A stretch of DNA of 64,000 nt from Aeromicrobium phoceense. GTDB lineage: Bacteria > Actinomycetota > Actinomycetes > Propionibacteriales > Nocardioidaceae. Below are positions 50,230 through 58,376 of the stretch, in pieces. A model generated the notes under the pieces. The model was not told the DNA's origin and ran no database searches. It saw only the letters and a program-made list of their open reading frames with translations. The translations under genes were made by a program, and so were the position numbers. Where the stretch lies: contig NZ_JACEOG010000002.1 of the NCBI RefSeq assembly GCF_013868155.1, positions 124,001 through 188,000 of the forward strand. Reading direction: 5' to 3'. Position 1 is the first letter of the stretch, and each line of letters starts with the position of its first letter.

Positions 50230-50802
50230 TCAGAGGCGCACGAGGCGCCGCACCGCTCGCGTCGCCACCCAGGTGCCCACGATCGCCGGCAGTGCGAGGA
50301 CGACCGGGTCCAGGACCTGGTGCTTGTCCACGCGGCCGCGTCCCCAGCGCGAGGCGAAGCCGTGGTGCGAGCGCTCGGCCCGCACGCCCGTCTCCTCGAC
50401 GAAGCGGTCGGGGCGCTCGGTGGAGTACGACCGCCAGAGCTCCTGCTTCGACTCGATCCGGTCGGCCGCGAGCAGCAGCAGCCAGTGGGCCGCTCGGGCC
50501 TCGCTGAACCGCGCGTAGGCGAGGCGCCGGACCGCACCGGGGAAGCCCTGCAGGGGAGCGACGGTGCCGAACACGGGGGTGAGGCGCGCGTGCTCGATCG
50601 ACCGCTCGCGCGGGTACGTCTCCGGCTGCTCGGCGGGGAAGTCCCACAGCACTCCCTCGGGAACGCCGTTCACCAGTTCGCGCGGCACGGAGGGCCGGTC
50701 GGCCGGGTCGAGGTCGGCGCCCCACCCGGGGATGCGCTCGCGCAGCTCGTCAGAGGACGGGACTCCCTCACGGAGTCCGCGGATGTACGGAACCTTGGCC
50801 AT
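50230..50802 (-). CDS. Conserved hypothetical protein, last gene of stress operon
   Basis: 190 residues; family not recognised. N-terminal half polar with DLDPADRPSVPREL and PAEQPETYPRERSIEHARLTP; then LAYARFSEARAAHWLLLLAADRIES, YSTERPDRFVEETGV and a C-terminal hydrophobic helix (DPVVLALPAIVGTWVATRAV) that could anchor it to the membrane. It starts 9 nt after the dehydrogenase stop, so it belongs to the five-gene operon. Confidence 0.72.
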   Translation of the reverse strand: MAKVPYIRGLREGVPSSDELRERIPGWGADLDPADRPSVPRELVNGVPEGVLWDFPAEQPETYPRERSIEHARLTPVFGTVAPLQGFPGAVRRLAYARFSEARAAHWLLLLAADRIESKQELWRSYSTERPDRFVEETGVRAERSHHGFASRWGRGRVDKHQVLDPVVLALPAIVGTWVATRAVRRLVRL

Positions 50803-50811
50803 CTCGACTCC

Positions 50812-51957
50812 TCAGGTCGCGGGGACGACGACGGGCTTGATGCAGCCGTCGAGCTTGCTGGAGAACAGGTGGTAGCCCTCGGCGATGTGGTCGAGGGGGA
50901 TGCGGTGCGTGATGATCTCGCGCGGGCTGATGTGGCCGTTGCGGATGTGCTCGAACAGTCGGGGCCACTGGCGCTTCACCGGGCACTGGTTCATCCGCAG
51001 GGTCAGTCCCTTGTTCATGGCGTCGCCGAACTTCACCGCGCTGAACATCGGGCCGTAGGCGCCCACCACGGCCACGGTGCCGCCCTTGCGCACCGAGTCG
51101 ATCGCCCAGTTCAGTGCGATCGGCGATCCACCCTGCAGCTTGAGCTTGGCGGAGGTGACGTGCTGGAGGAGGTTGCCGTCGGCCTCGGCGCCCACCGCGT
51201 CGATCACCACGTCGGCGCCGATGTCGTCGGTGATCTTCTTCAGGTGCACGACGACGTCGTTCACGTGGCCGAAGTGCACGGTCTCGGCGCGGGCGAACCG
51301 CTGGGCGAACTCCAGCCGGTCGGACAGGTGGTCGACCACGATCACGCGGCCCGCACCCATCAGCCAGGCCGACTTCGCGGCGAACAGCCCCACCGGGCCG
51401 GCGCCGAAGACGACCACCACGTCGCCCTCGTGGATCCCGCCGAGCTGCGCCCCGAAGTAGCCGGTCGGGAGCGCGTCGGTGCACATCAGCGCGTCCTCCT
51501 CGTGCATCCACCCGGGGATCACCGTGGGACCGACGTCGGCGAACGGCACGCGGACGTACTCCGCCTGGCCGCCGTCGTAGCCGCCGCTGGTGTGCGAGTA
51601 GCCGTAGATGCCGCCGACCGCCGTGGCGTTCGGGTTCACGTTGTGGCAGTTCGAGTACAGGCCCTTGGCGCAGAAGTAGCAGGTCCCGCAGAAGACGTTG
51701 AACGGCACCATGACGCGGTCGCCGGGCTTGACGTTCCGCACCGAGGGACCGACCTCGTCCACGACGCCGATGAACTCGTGCCCGAACGTGGTGCCGACGC
51801 GCGTGTCCGGCATCATCCCGTGGAACAGGTGCAGGTCCGAGCCGCAGATGGCGGCGCGGGTGACGCGCACGATCGCGTCGTTCGGGTGCTCGATCCTCGG
51901 ACGGTCCTTCTCCTCGACCCGGACCCGGTAGGGGCCTCGGTACACCATCGCCTTCAT
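50812..51957 (-). CDS. Zinc-dependent alcohol/formaldehyde dehydrogenase
   Basis: 381 residues, medium-chain dehydrogenase. Catalytic zinc ligands are Cys in CGSDLHLFHG, His in TFGHEFIG and the Glu that follows. The structural zinc loop begins FCGTCYFCAKGLYSNC. The coenzyme site is VFGAGPVGLFAAKSAWLMGAG. It resembles glutathione-independent formaldehyde dehydrogenase-like enzymes. ATG 51957 overlaps the hemerythrin stop by 4 nt. A similar enzyme is encoded at 56817. Confidence 0.9.
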   Translation of the reverse strand: MKAMVYRGPYRVRVEEKDRPRIEHPNDAIVRVTRAAICGSDLHLFHGMMPDTRVGTTFGHEFIGVVDEVGPSVRNVKPGDRVMVPFNVFCGTCYFCAKGLYSNCHNVNPNATAVGGIYGYSHTSGGYDGGQAEYVRVPFADVGPTVIPGWMHEEDALMCTDALPTGYFGAQLGGIHEGDVVVVFGAGPVGLFAAKSAWLMGAGRVIVVDHLSDRLEFAQRFARAETVHFGHVNDVVVHLKKITDDIGADVVIDAVGAEADGNLLQHVTSAKLKLQGGSPIALNWAIDSVRKGGTVAVVGAYGPMFSAVKFGDAMNKGLTLRMNQCPVKRQWPRLFEHIRNGHISPREIITHRIPLDHIAEGYHLFSSKLDGCIKPVVVPAT

Positions 51958-52709
51958 GCGGTTCCTCCCATCGGCTCGACTGGCGGCAGCGAGCCGGCGC
52001 CCGGTGCCCTGCTGGTGGTGCTGCTCTCGCCCATCCGCAGCGGCGGCAGCATCTCGATGCGTCCGGCGAGGCGCGCGAGCGCGGCGCTCGCCCGGGTGGC
52101 CGGATCGCGCAGGCGCTCGGACCGGCGGGCGACGCGGTCGAGGTTGTCGCGTGCGCGATCCGTGAGGGTCAGGGGCAGCGCGGCGATCGCGTTGCCCGGG
52201 GGCCGGCGGGCCACGACGGGATGCGGGCGCGTCGGCGCGATCCTGCGGACCACCTCCCAGGCCACCCCGAGGAGCCGGAGCCGTCCGACGGACACGCGCT
52301 CCTGCAGCCGCGGGAACAGCTCGTCCTCCTCGTCGCGGACGTCGTCCTGCAGCACCCGCGTGAGGCGGTCGAGCAGCGGCTCACGACGCGGGTCGTCCTG
52401 TCCCAGCTCCTCGAGCGACGTCCAGATCTCGTTCACCTCCTGGTGCTCCTCCTCGACCTGGAGCGTCAGCGCCTCACCGTCGGGCAGGACGCGACGCATC
52501 ACGGGCCAGAGCACGGACTCCTCGGCGAAGGCGTGGGGAAAGACCAGCCGGGCGATCCGCCGCAGCACGCGCTCCTCCTGGTCACCGGGCGGGGTGACGG
52601 CGAGCTCCTGCAGCAGCCGGTCGAGCCGGACGTGGTCCTTCTTCTGGCGCGCCAGGACGCTGAGCGGGCCACCCAGCTGCGCGCGACTCTGGTGGGCGAG
52701 TGAGGTCAT
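51954..52709 (-). CDS. Hemerythrin HHE-domain protein
   Basis: 251 residues. Residues about 15-135 form a hemerythrin-type four-helix domain with His/Glu iron ligands: KKDHVRLDRLL, FPHAFAEESVLWPVM, EEEHQEVNEIW, DVRDEEDELFPRLQ. The remaining 110 residues are Arg-rich and probably disordered or helical. Likely a non-haem di-iron protein for oxygen, NO or peroxide sensing or scavenging. Linked to its neighbours by 4-nt overlaps on both sides. Confidence 0.87.
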   Translation of the reverse strand: MTSLAHQSRAQLGGPLSVLARQKKDHVRLDRLLQELAVTPPGDQEERVLRRIARLVFPHAFAEESVLWPVMRRVLPDGEALTLQVEEEHQEVNEIWTSLEELGQDDPRREPLLDRLTRVLQDDVRDEEDELFPRLQERVSVGRLRLLGVAWEVVRRIAPTRPHPVVARRPPGNAIAALPLTLTDRARDNLDRVARRSERLRDPATRASAALARLAGRIEMLPPLRMGESSTTSRAPGAGSLPPVEPMGGTA

Positions 52710-53533
52710 GGCCGGGGTGTACCCACGGTCGCGCGAGCGACACCCCCTTGCCGAGGGTGATCTCGGCGCCGGCCCAGCCACGTCGCGAACAGCGCGACGG
52801 CGAGCAGGATCTCGGCGACGTCACCGCCGTAGTACATCCACTGCGCGGCCCGCTGCATGTCAGCGACGGTGAAGTCGCTCCCGGGCGGGAGCTCGCCCGC
52901 GCGGGCGTAGAGCAGCTTCGCGAGGAACGCGTGGGCCGCCCCGGCGAGGACCAGCACCACGACCCGCAGGGTCATCGAGGGCCGTCGGGGCGCGGGGTCG
53001 GGCCCGGCGATCGACCACGCGAACAGGTAGCCGGCCACGAGGAAGTGCGCGTGCACCAGGTGGTGGACGGCAGGGCTCTGCGCCGACAGCGCGAACAGGG
53101 GCGTCAGGTAGAGCACGAACATTCCGCCGACGTTCAGCAAGGCCGTGGTCACCGGATGGGAGAGCACGTGGAAGGCCCGGGTCCGCAGCAGCGCGGTGAC
53201 CCGGCGCGCGGCCGGCGGCGCCAGCACCGTCAGCAGGAGGGTCACGGGCGCCCCGAGCACGAGGCCGATCGGCGCCAGCATGCCGAGCAGCAGGTGCTGC
53301 ACCATGTGGGCCTGCGCGGTGTGCGCGTCGGCGAGCGGCGGCGCGAGCGCGAGGGCGATCCCCACGGCGCCGGCGGTCCACGAGGCCGCCCGCCACGCGC
53401 TCCACGCCCGGCCCCGACGCTTCCGGTGCAGGAGGGCGGCGCCCAGGTAGGCGCCCACCAGCACGAGCAGCACCAGGAGCGGCGGGAGCCACGAGGACGA
53501 GCGCTCCGCCGCGTGCGCCGCGGGGGGCCTCAC
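52706..53533 (-). CDS. Cytochrome c oxidase assembly (CtaG/caa3-type) family membrane protein
   Basis: 275 residues with about seven hydrophobic segments. LADAHTAQAHMVQHLLLGMLAPIGL contains the His-rich signature of the family (proposed copper handling for oxidase assembly); further His residues are in AVHHLVHAHFLVAGYLFAW. GTG 53533 overlaps the DUF2243 stop (GTGA), and the stop overlaps the hemerythrin ATG. Confidence 0.85.
   Translation of the reverse strand: MRPPAAHAAERSSSWLPPLLVLLVLVGAYLGAALLHRKRRGRAWSAWRAASWTAGAVGIALALAPPLADAHTAQAHMVQHLLLGMLAPIGLVLGAPVTLLLTVLAPPAARRVTALLRTRAFHVLSHPVTTALLNVGGMFVLYLTPLFALSAQSPAVHHLVHAHFLVAGYLFAWSIAGPDPAPRRPSMTLRVVVLVLAGAAHAFLAKLLYARAGELPPGSDFTVADMQRAAQWMYYGGDVAEILLAVALFATWLGRRRDHPRQGGVARATVGTPRP
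52719..52743 (-). promoter_or_regulatory. SigF/SigB-like promoter inside the operon, GTGT-N15-GGGTAC
   Basis: On the minus strand GTGT (52743-52740), 15 nt, GGGTAC (52724-52719), 9 nt before the hemerythrin ATG. It lies within the 3' end of the CtaG-like gene and could give internal stress induction of the last three genes. Confidence 0.45.
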
Positions 53534-53997
53534 CGACGCGGCCTCGACCGCCGGCGCCACAGCAGCAGGCCACCGGCGGCCAGCAGCAGCACGGCGATCG
53601 CCCGCCAGGGGGGGGCGTACGGGAGGATCTCGACGCCGTAGCGGATCTGGTGCAGCCCGAGCAGCTTGTGGTTGACCAACCCGTCCCACAGCTGGAAGGC
53701 GCCCATCCCGAGCAGCAGCCCGGCCCACGCCGCTCCCGGCCGCAGGGTGCGGCCGCGCCGCTGGTCCACCAGCACGAAGAAGCCGGCCACCATCGCCACG
53801 ACCGAGCCGGCATGCAGCAGGCCGTCGGACACGAGCCCCGCGGCCGTCGTCGACTTGTCGTAGAAGTGGTGCCAGCGCAGCAGCTGGTGCAGGACGATCT
53901 CGTCGATCGCCGCCACCAGACCCAGCCCGATGAGCACACCGCCCCAGACGGAGCGCCCGGGTGCGGCGGGCCGGGACGTGCGGATGTCGTCGTTCAC
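53530..53997 (-). CDS. DUF2243 membrane protein
   Basis: 155 residues with four transmembrane segments and repeated His near them (DEIVLHQLLRWHHFYD, DGLLHAGSV, WDGLVNHKLLGLHQIRYGV), the DUF2243 pattern. First gene of the operon; GTG 53997 with GAGGAGG just upstream. DUF2243 and CtaG-like proteins are often adjacent, suggesting a shared membrane redox or metal role. A GGGTAC (minus strand, 54024-54019) precedes it without a good -35. Confidence 0.85.
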   Translation of the reverse strand: MNDDIRTSRPAAPGRSVWGGVLIGLGLVAAIDEIVLHQLLRWHHFYDKSTTAAGLVSDGLLHAGSVVAMVAGFFVLVDQRRGRTLRPGAAWAGLLLGMGAFQLWDGLVNHKLLGLHQIRYGVEILPYAPPWRAIAVLLLAAGGLLLWRRRSRPRR

Positions 53998-54113
53998 GGT
54001 TCCTCCTCTGCGGGGCGGGTACCCGCTCGCCCGGCGACCTACGCGGCGAGCGTGAATGCGACGTCGCCGAACGGGTACCGAACAGGTGTCCGCAACACCG
54101 AAAGGAACTCATC

Positions 54114-54617
54114 ATGGCCACGCGATCGTCCATGACAGCGACCCCGATGCAGACCGCCGCCGCGGTGGTCGGTGGGGTCTTCCTGCTGGTCGGCATCCTC
54201 GGTTTCATCCCGGGCATCACGACCGACTACGACACGATGCAGTTCGCCGGGCACGAGTCCGAGGCGATGCTGCTCGGCATCTTCCAGGTGTCGATCCTGC
54301 ACAACATCGTGCACCTGCTCTTCGGCGTCGCCGGCCTCGCGCTGGCCCGCGCGTGGAACACCGCACGGCTCTACCTGATCGGTGGCGGCGTCATCTACGG
54401 CGTCCTGTGGTTGTACGGCCTGCTCATCGACAAGCAGCACCAGGCGAACTTCGTGCCGCTCAACACGGCCGACGACTGGCTGCACCTCGTGCTCGCGGTC
54501 GGCATGATCGCGCTCGGCCTGCTGCTCGGCCGCAACGTCGGTCGTCCCGACACCGACGGCCGTGGCGTGGGTCGCGGGGACGCGGGCCGCAACCGCGGTC
54601 GGGGCCCGAAGCTCTGA
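54114..54617 (+). CDS. DUF4383 membrane protein
   Basis: 167 residues with four transmembrane helices: AAVVGGVFLLVGILGFIPG, VSILHNIVHLLFGVAGLALA, LYLIGGGVIYGVLWLYGLL and WLHLVLAVGMIALGLLLG, then a basic Gly/Arg-rich tail. This is DUF4383, common in actinobacteria and of unknown function. AAAGGA precedes ATG 54114; GGGTAC at 54073-54078 may be its -10. The stop overlaps the DUF2231 start. Confidence 0.86.
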   Translation: MATRSSMTATPMQTAAAVVGGVFLLVGILGFIPGITTDYDTMQFAGHESEAMLLGIFQVSILHNIVHLLFGVAGLALARAWNTARLYLIGGGVIYGVLWLYGLLIDKQHQANFVPLNTADDWLHLVLAVGMIALGLLLGRNVGRPDTDGRGVGRGDAGRNRGRGPKL

Positions 54618-55174
54618 TGGTCGGCTCGAAGCAGTCCGCACCGCTCGCGGTCCGGGTGACCCAGCGGATCGAGGGTGCCCGTGTGCTCGACCCCGCCGTC
54701 CGGGCGCTCGGCCCGGCGGCGGGGCGGCTCATCGGCACCGAGGGGCGCCGTCGCCTGCTCCAGGGCGACTGGCTCGGTCACGCGATCCATCCGCTGCTGA
54801 CTGACCTGCCGCTGGGCTTCTGGACGTCGGCGTCGGTCCTGGACCTCGTCGGCGGAGACGAGGCGCGTCCGGCCGCGCGACGGCTGGTGGGCCTCGGCGT
54901 CCTGTCCGCGATCCCCACGGCGATCACCGGGTGGGCCGAGTGGGGCGGGATTTCGCGCCGGCCCGAGCGGCGGGTGGGCGTGGTCCATGCGGTGGCGAAC
55001 GTCGCCGCCGTGGTGGCCTACACGGCGTCCTGGCGTGCCCGACGCCGCGGGCAGCACGCGAAGGGCCGGAACCTCGCGCTCGCCGGAGCGGCGGTCGCGG
55101 CCGGGGGCGGGTACCTCGGCGCCCACCTGAACGAGGTGCGCGAGGTCGCCACCAAGCACCCGGCGTTCGAGTGA
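54617..55174 (+). CDS. DUF2231 membrane protein
   Basis: 185 residues. LQGDWLGHAIHPLLTDLPLGFWTSASVLDL is the region that defines DUF2231 (shown as GHAIHPLLTDLPLG), a four-helix membrane domain; later helices are GLGVLSAIPTAITGWAEW, VVHAVANVAAVVAYTASW and AAVAAGGGYLGAHL. His residues could bind haem or metal. ATG 54617 overlaps the DUF4383 TGA by one base; the stop overlaps the DUF488 GTG. Confidence 0.86.
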   Translation: MVGSKQSAPLAVRVTQRIEGARVLDPAVRALGPAAGRLIGTEGRRRLLQGDWLGHAIHPLLTDLPLGFWTSASVLDLVGGDEARPAARRLVGLGVLSAIPTAITGWAEWGGISRRPERRVGVVHAVANVAAVVAYTASWRARRRGQHAKGRNLALAGAAVAAGGGYLGAHLNEVREVATKHPAFE

Positions 55175-55740
55175 CCGGGGCGGCCGCGCCGCGGCTGCTG
55201 ACGATCGGCCACGGCACGTCGGACCGGGCCGACCTCACGCGACGGCTCCACGACGCCGGCATCGAGGTGCTGGTGGACGTGCGGCGCTTCCCCGGCAGTC
55301 GGCGCAACCCCGACGTCTCCCGTGTCGCGCTCGCGGACTGGCTGCCCGGGGAGGGAGTCGCGTACGTCTGGGAGGAGCGGCTCGGCGGCCGCCGCCGCGT
55401 GCCTGCGGAGGCTGGTGACGCCGATGCGTGGTGGCGCGTCGAGGCGTTCCGCGCCTACGCCGCGCACACGCGTACGCCGGAGTTCGACGCGGGCCTGCGC
55501 GACGCGCTCGCCCGTGCCGAGAGCGCCGTCACGGCCGTCATGTGCTCGGAGTTCGTGTGGTGGCGGTGCCACCGCCGGCTGGTCTCCGACGCCGCGATGC
55601 TCGTCCACGGCGTGCCCGTCCACCACGTCATGCCGGACGGCCGGGTCCAGGCCCACGAGCCGAGCGAGGGCGCGCGGCGCAGCGGCACGGGTCTCGCATA
55701 CCCGAGGGCTCCGGAGGCGGTGGAACCCCTTCGGGGCTAG
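55171..55740 (+). CDS. DUF488 domain protein
   Basis: 189 residues. LLTIGHGTSDRADLTRRL and LVDVRRFPGSRRNPDVS at the N-terminus and MCSEFVWWRCHRRLVSD (Cys-Glu ... Cys-His-Arg) near residue 128 define DUF488, a probable nucleic-acid-related cytoplasmic protein of unknown function. GTG 55171 overlaps the DUF2231 stop (GTGA), making a three-gene operon. Confidence 0.87.
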   Translation: MTGAAAPRLLTIGHGTSDRADLTRRLHDAGIEVLVDVRRFPGSRRNPDVSRVALADWLPGEGVAYVWEERLGGRRRVPAEAGDADAWWRVEAFRAYAAHTRTPEFDAGLRDALARAESAVTAVMCSEFVWWRCHRRLVSDAAMLVHGVPVHHVMPDGRVQAHEPSEGARRSGTGLAYPRAPEAVEPLRG

Positions 55741-55772
55741 CGTGACGGGCGAATCGACCCGGGAGGTGGATC

Positions 55773-56294
55773 GTGGCCGACGCGCCCGAGATGCAGGTTC
55801 CGACGCTGGAGGGGGTGGCCGGACCGCGTGAGGCACGCGGGGCCCGGCGGTGGCGGCGACTCGGCCTCGTCCTGCTGACGCTCGTCGTCGCGATGAGCTG
55901 CCTGGGCTGGCTCGGCCCGCGCGAGTCCACCGTCACCGACGGGACCGGCCGGCTGACCGTCACCTACCCCCAGCTCGCTAGGTCCGGGACGGAGTCGGGG
56001 CTGATGGTGGAGGTCGAGGACGTGGAGCCCGGGACCGCGGTGGTGATCGAGGTCCCGGTGGCGGTCATCGACCGGCTGGGCCTCGAAGGCATGACGCCCG
56101 AGCCGCTCGTCCAGACCTCGGCCGGCGACGCGGTGCGCCTGCGGTTCGCGGCGCCGCCGGGCGGAGACTTCTCGGTCCAGTTCGCCGGCCGCCTGCCCAC
56201 CCGGGCCGACCTCGGCCCGCTCTCGTTCGACGTGCGCGTCACCAGTGGCGCCGACGAGCTGACGGTCGACACACGGACGTGGGTGCTGCCGTGA
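55773..56294 (+). CDS. Membrane-anchored protein of unknown function
   Basis: 173 residues. A basic segment (RGARRWRRLG) precedes one transmembrane helix (about 31-46), then an extracellular beta-rich domain (LTVTYPQLARSGTESGLMVEV, VRLRFAAPPGGDFSVQFAGR, LSFDVRVTSG). No family recognised. GTG 55773 with GGGAGG upstream. Its stop overlaps the DUF421 GTG, so the two proteins are probably made together and may interact at the membrane. Confidence 0.7.
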   Translation: MADAPEMQVPTLEGVAGPREARGARRWRRLGLVLLTLVVAMSCLGWLGPRESTVTDGTGRLTVTYPQLARSGTESGLMVEVEDVEPGTAVVIEVPVAVIDRLGLEGMTPEPLVQTSAGDAVRLRFAAPPGGDFSVQFAGRLPTRADLGPLSFDVRVTSGADELTVDTRTWVLP

Positions 56295-56740
56295 ACATCG
56301 TCCTGAGTGCCGCGGTCGTCTTCCTACTGATCTGGATCGTGATGCGGGTCGTCGGCAAGCGCGAGCTGAGCGAGCTGTCCGCGTTCGACTTCGTGATCCT
56401 CGTCGTGATGGGCGATCTCGTCGCGGAGGCCGTGATCGCCGAGGACACCTCGATCACGGGTGCCGTCGTGGCGGTCTCGACCTTCGCGCTGCTGACCGTC
56501 GTCGTCTCGTGGATCTCGTGGCGGCTGCCGTCGAGACGGAAGGTCTTCGAGGGTGTGCCCGTGCTGCTGATCCGCGACGGCGAGCTCATCGAGGAGACCC
56601 TGCGGATCGAGCGGCTCAACACCGCCGACGTGCTGGCGGCCGCCCGCCAGGAGGGCATCGAGCGCCTCGACGACGTGAAGTGGGCCGTGCTGGAGCAGGA
56701 CGGCAAGTTCTCGTTCTTCGTCGAGACCTCCGACCGCTGA
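56291..56740 (+). CDS. DUF421 (YetF-like) membrane protein
   Basis: 149 residues. Two or three N-terminal transmembrane helices (VVFLLIWIVMRVVGKRELSE, with ELSELSAFDFVILVVMGDL), then a YetF C-terminal domain (VFEGVPVLLIRDGELIEETL, LNTADVLAAARQEGI, KWAVLEQDGKFSF). YetF/DUF421 proteins occur in spore and stress contexts; function unknown. GTG 56291 overlaps the previous stop (GTGA). Confidence 0.86.
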   Translation: MNIVLSAAVVFLLIWIVMRVVGKRELSELSAFDFVILVVMGDLVAEAVIAEDTSITGAVVAVSTFALLTVVVSWISWRLPSRRKVFEGVPVLLIRDGELIEETLRIERLNTADVLAAARQEGIERLDDVKWAVLEQDGKFSFFVETSDR

Positions 56741-56752
56741 GCGGCGCGGGAC

Positions 56753-56777
56753 GTGTAGCACCGCAGGAGGCGGGTAC
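56753..56777 (+). promoter_or_regulatory. SigF/SigB-like promoter, GTGT-N15-GGGTAC
   Basis: GTGT (56753-56756), 15 nt, GGGTAC (56772-56777), 39 nt before the dehydrogenase ATG at 56817. Identical elements and spacing to the site before the hemerythrin gene. Confidence 0.58.
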
Positions 56778-56816
56778 GTCTCCCACGGACCACGACATCG
56801 ACAGTGAGGTGGGGAC

Positions 56817-57995
56817 ATGAAGGCTGTGACCTGGCAGGGCAAGCGCGACGTGCGAGTCGAGACGGTGCCGGATCCGACGATCCAGGACGACACCGACGCG
56901 ATCATCGAGGTGACCACCACCGGCCTGTGCGGCTCCGACCTGCACCTGTACGAGGTGCTCGGACCGTTCATGACGCCCGGCGACATCCTCGGTCACGAGC
57001 CGATGGGCCGGGTCGTCGCCGTCGGCAGCGGCATCACGAACCTCGAGGTGGGCGACCGCGTCGTCGTGCCGTTCCAGATCGCGTGCGGATCGTGCTGGAT
57101 GTGCACCCGCGACCTGCAGACCCAGTGCGAGGTCACGCAGAACCGCGACACCGGGATGGGCGCGTCGCTGTTCGGCTACTCCAGCCTCTACGGCGCGGTG
57201 CCCGGCGGTCAGGCCGAGCTGCTGCGCGTCCCGCACGCCGACTACGGGCCGATCAAGATCGAGTCCGACCTCGACGACGAGCACTTCGTGTACCTCTCGG
57301 ACGTGCTGCCGACGGCGTTCCAGGCGCTCGAGTACTCGGCCGTGGGGGAGGGCGACACGCTGCTCGTGATCGGCCTCGGTCCCATCGGCGACATGGCCGC
57401 GCGTCTCGCGCTGCACCGCGGCGCACGCGTCATCGGCGCCGACCTCGTGCCCGAGCGGCTCGCCCGCACGGCCGCCCGGGGTGCCGAGACGTACGACGTG
57501 ACGAAGGTCGACGTGGCCGAGGTCGTGCGTGAGGCCACCGGAGGACGTGGCGCCGACGGCGTGATCGACGCCGTGGGCATGGAGGCGCACGGCTCGCCCG
57601 TGGCGCAGGCCGGCCAGACCGCCGTCGGCTTCCTGCCCGACTTCCTCGCGCGCAAGGCGATGACCACCGTGGCCGTCGACCGGCTCGGTGCGCTGCACCT
57701 CGCGATCGACGCCGTGCGCCGGGGCGGAATCATCTCGCTGAGCGGCGTCTACGCCGGCACGATCGACCCGATCCCGATGCAGACGCTGTTCGACAAGCAG
57801 GTCCAGCTGCACATGGGCCAGGCGAACGTGCGGCGCTGGGTGAACCAGGTGAAGCCGCTGGCCGAGGACTCCTCGGATCCGCTCGGCCTGGCCGACTTCG
57901 CCACCCATCGCGTCCCGCTCGACGAGGCGCCGGCGGCCTACAAGAACTTCCAGGACAAGACCGACTCGACGATCAAGGTGCTCTTCAAGCCCTGA
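56817..57995 (+). CDS. Zinc-dependent alcohol dehydrogenase
   Basis: 392 residues, medium-chain dehydrogenase. Zinc ligands: CGSDLHLYEV, DILGHEPMG, and the structural loop CGSCWMCTRDLQTQC. Coenzyme site VIGLGPIGDMAARLALHRGA. The domain order and IDAVRRGGIISLSGVY match the enzyme at 50812, so the two are paralogues in the same stress-type neighbourhood. Substrate unknown. ATG 56817 with GAGGTGGGG upstream. Confidence 0.9.
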   Translation: MKAVTWQGKRDVRVETVPDPTIQDDTDAIIEVTTTGLCGSDLHLYEVLGPFMTPGDILGHEPMGRVVAVGSGITNLEVGDRVVVPFQIACGSCWMCTRDLQTQCEVTQNRDTGMGASLFGYSSLYGAVPGGQAELLRVPHADYGPIKIESDLDDEHFVYLSDVLPTAFQALEYSAVGEGDTLLVIGLGPIGDMAARLALHRGARVIGADLVPERLARTAARGAETYDVTKVDVAEVVREATGGRGADGVIDAVGMEAHGSPVAQAGQTAVGFLPDFLARKAMTTVAVDRLGALHLAIDAVRRGGIISLSGVYAGTIDPIPMQTLFDKQVQLHMGQANVRRWVNQVKPLAEDSSDPLGLADFATHRVPLDEAPAAYKNFQDKTDSTIKVLFKP

Positions 57996-58010
57996 TCCGC
58001 GCCTGCGGGG

Positions 58011-58376
58011 TCACCGCAGGACGCAGAACTCGTTGCCCTCGGGGTCGCGCAGCACGACGAAGGGGTCGTCGGGGGACTGGCCCACGTCGGCGTGGCTGGC
58101 CCCGAGGGAGACGAGGCGGTCGACCTCGGCGTCCACCTCGCCGTGGTTGACGCGCAGGTCGGGGTGGGCGCGGTTCTTCGTGGTCTTCGGGTCACCGGCG
58201 TGCTGGATCCACACGGTCGGGGCTCCGCGCGGGGCCGCGGCCGGGGGCAGCAGGTGGCACGTCCCCTCGCCGTTGTCGTCGGTCTCGATGTGGTAGCCCA
58301 GCGCCTCGGACCAGAAGTCGGCCATCAGCTCGATGTCGTGGGCGTCGATCGTCCACTGGGTGACGGAGCACGTCAT
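58011..58376 (-). CDS. VOC family protein
   Basis: 121 residues: TQWTIDAHDIELMADFWSEALGY, VWIQHAGDPKTTKNRAHPDLR, FVVLRDPEGNEFCVL. The KTTKNRAHPDL and RDPEGNEFCVL motifs are typical of a common actinobacterial VOC subgroup of unknown substrate. Its ATG overlaps the upstream ligase stop by 4 nt, so the two are co-transcribed. Confidence 0.86.
   Translation of the reverse strand: MTCSVTQWTIDAHDIELMADFWSEALGYHIETDDNGEGTCHLLPPAAAPRGAPTVWIQHAGDPKTTKNRAHPDLRVNHGEVDAEVDRLVSLGASHADVGQSPDDPFVVLRDPEGNEFCVLR

Noticed and set aside
53961..54617. Longer start for the DUF4383 gene
   Set aside because: The extra N-terminal 51 codons cross the divergent promoter region; ATG 54114 has a ribosome-binding site and begins the conserved protein.
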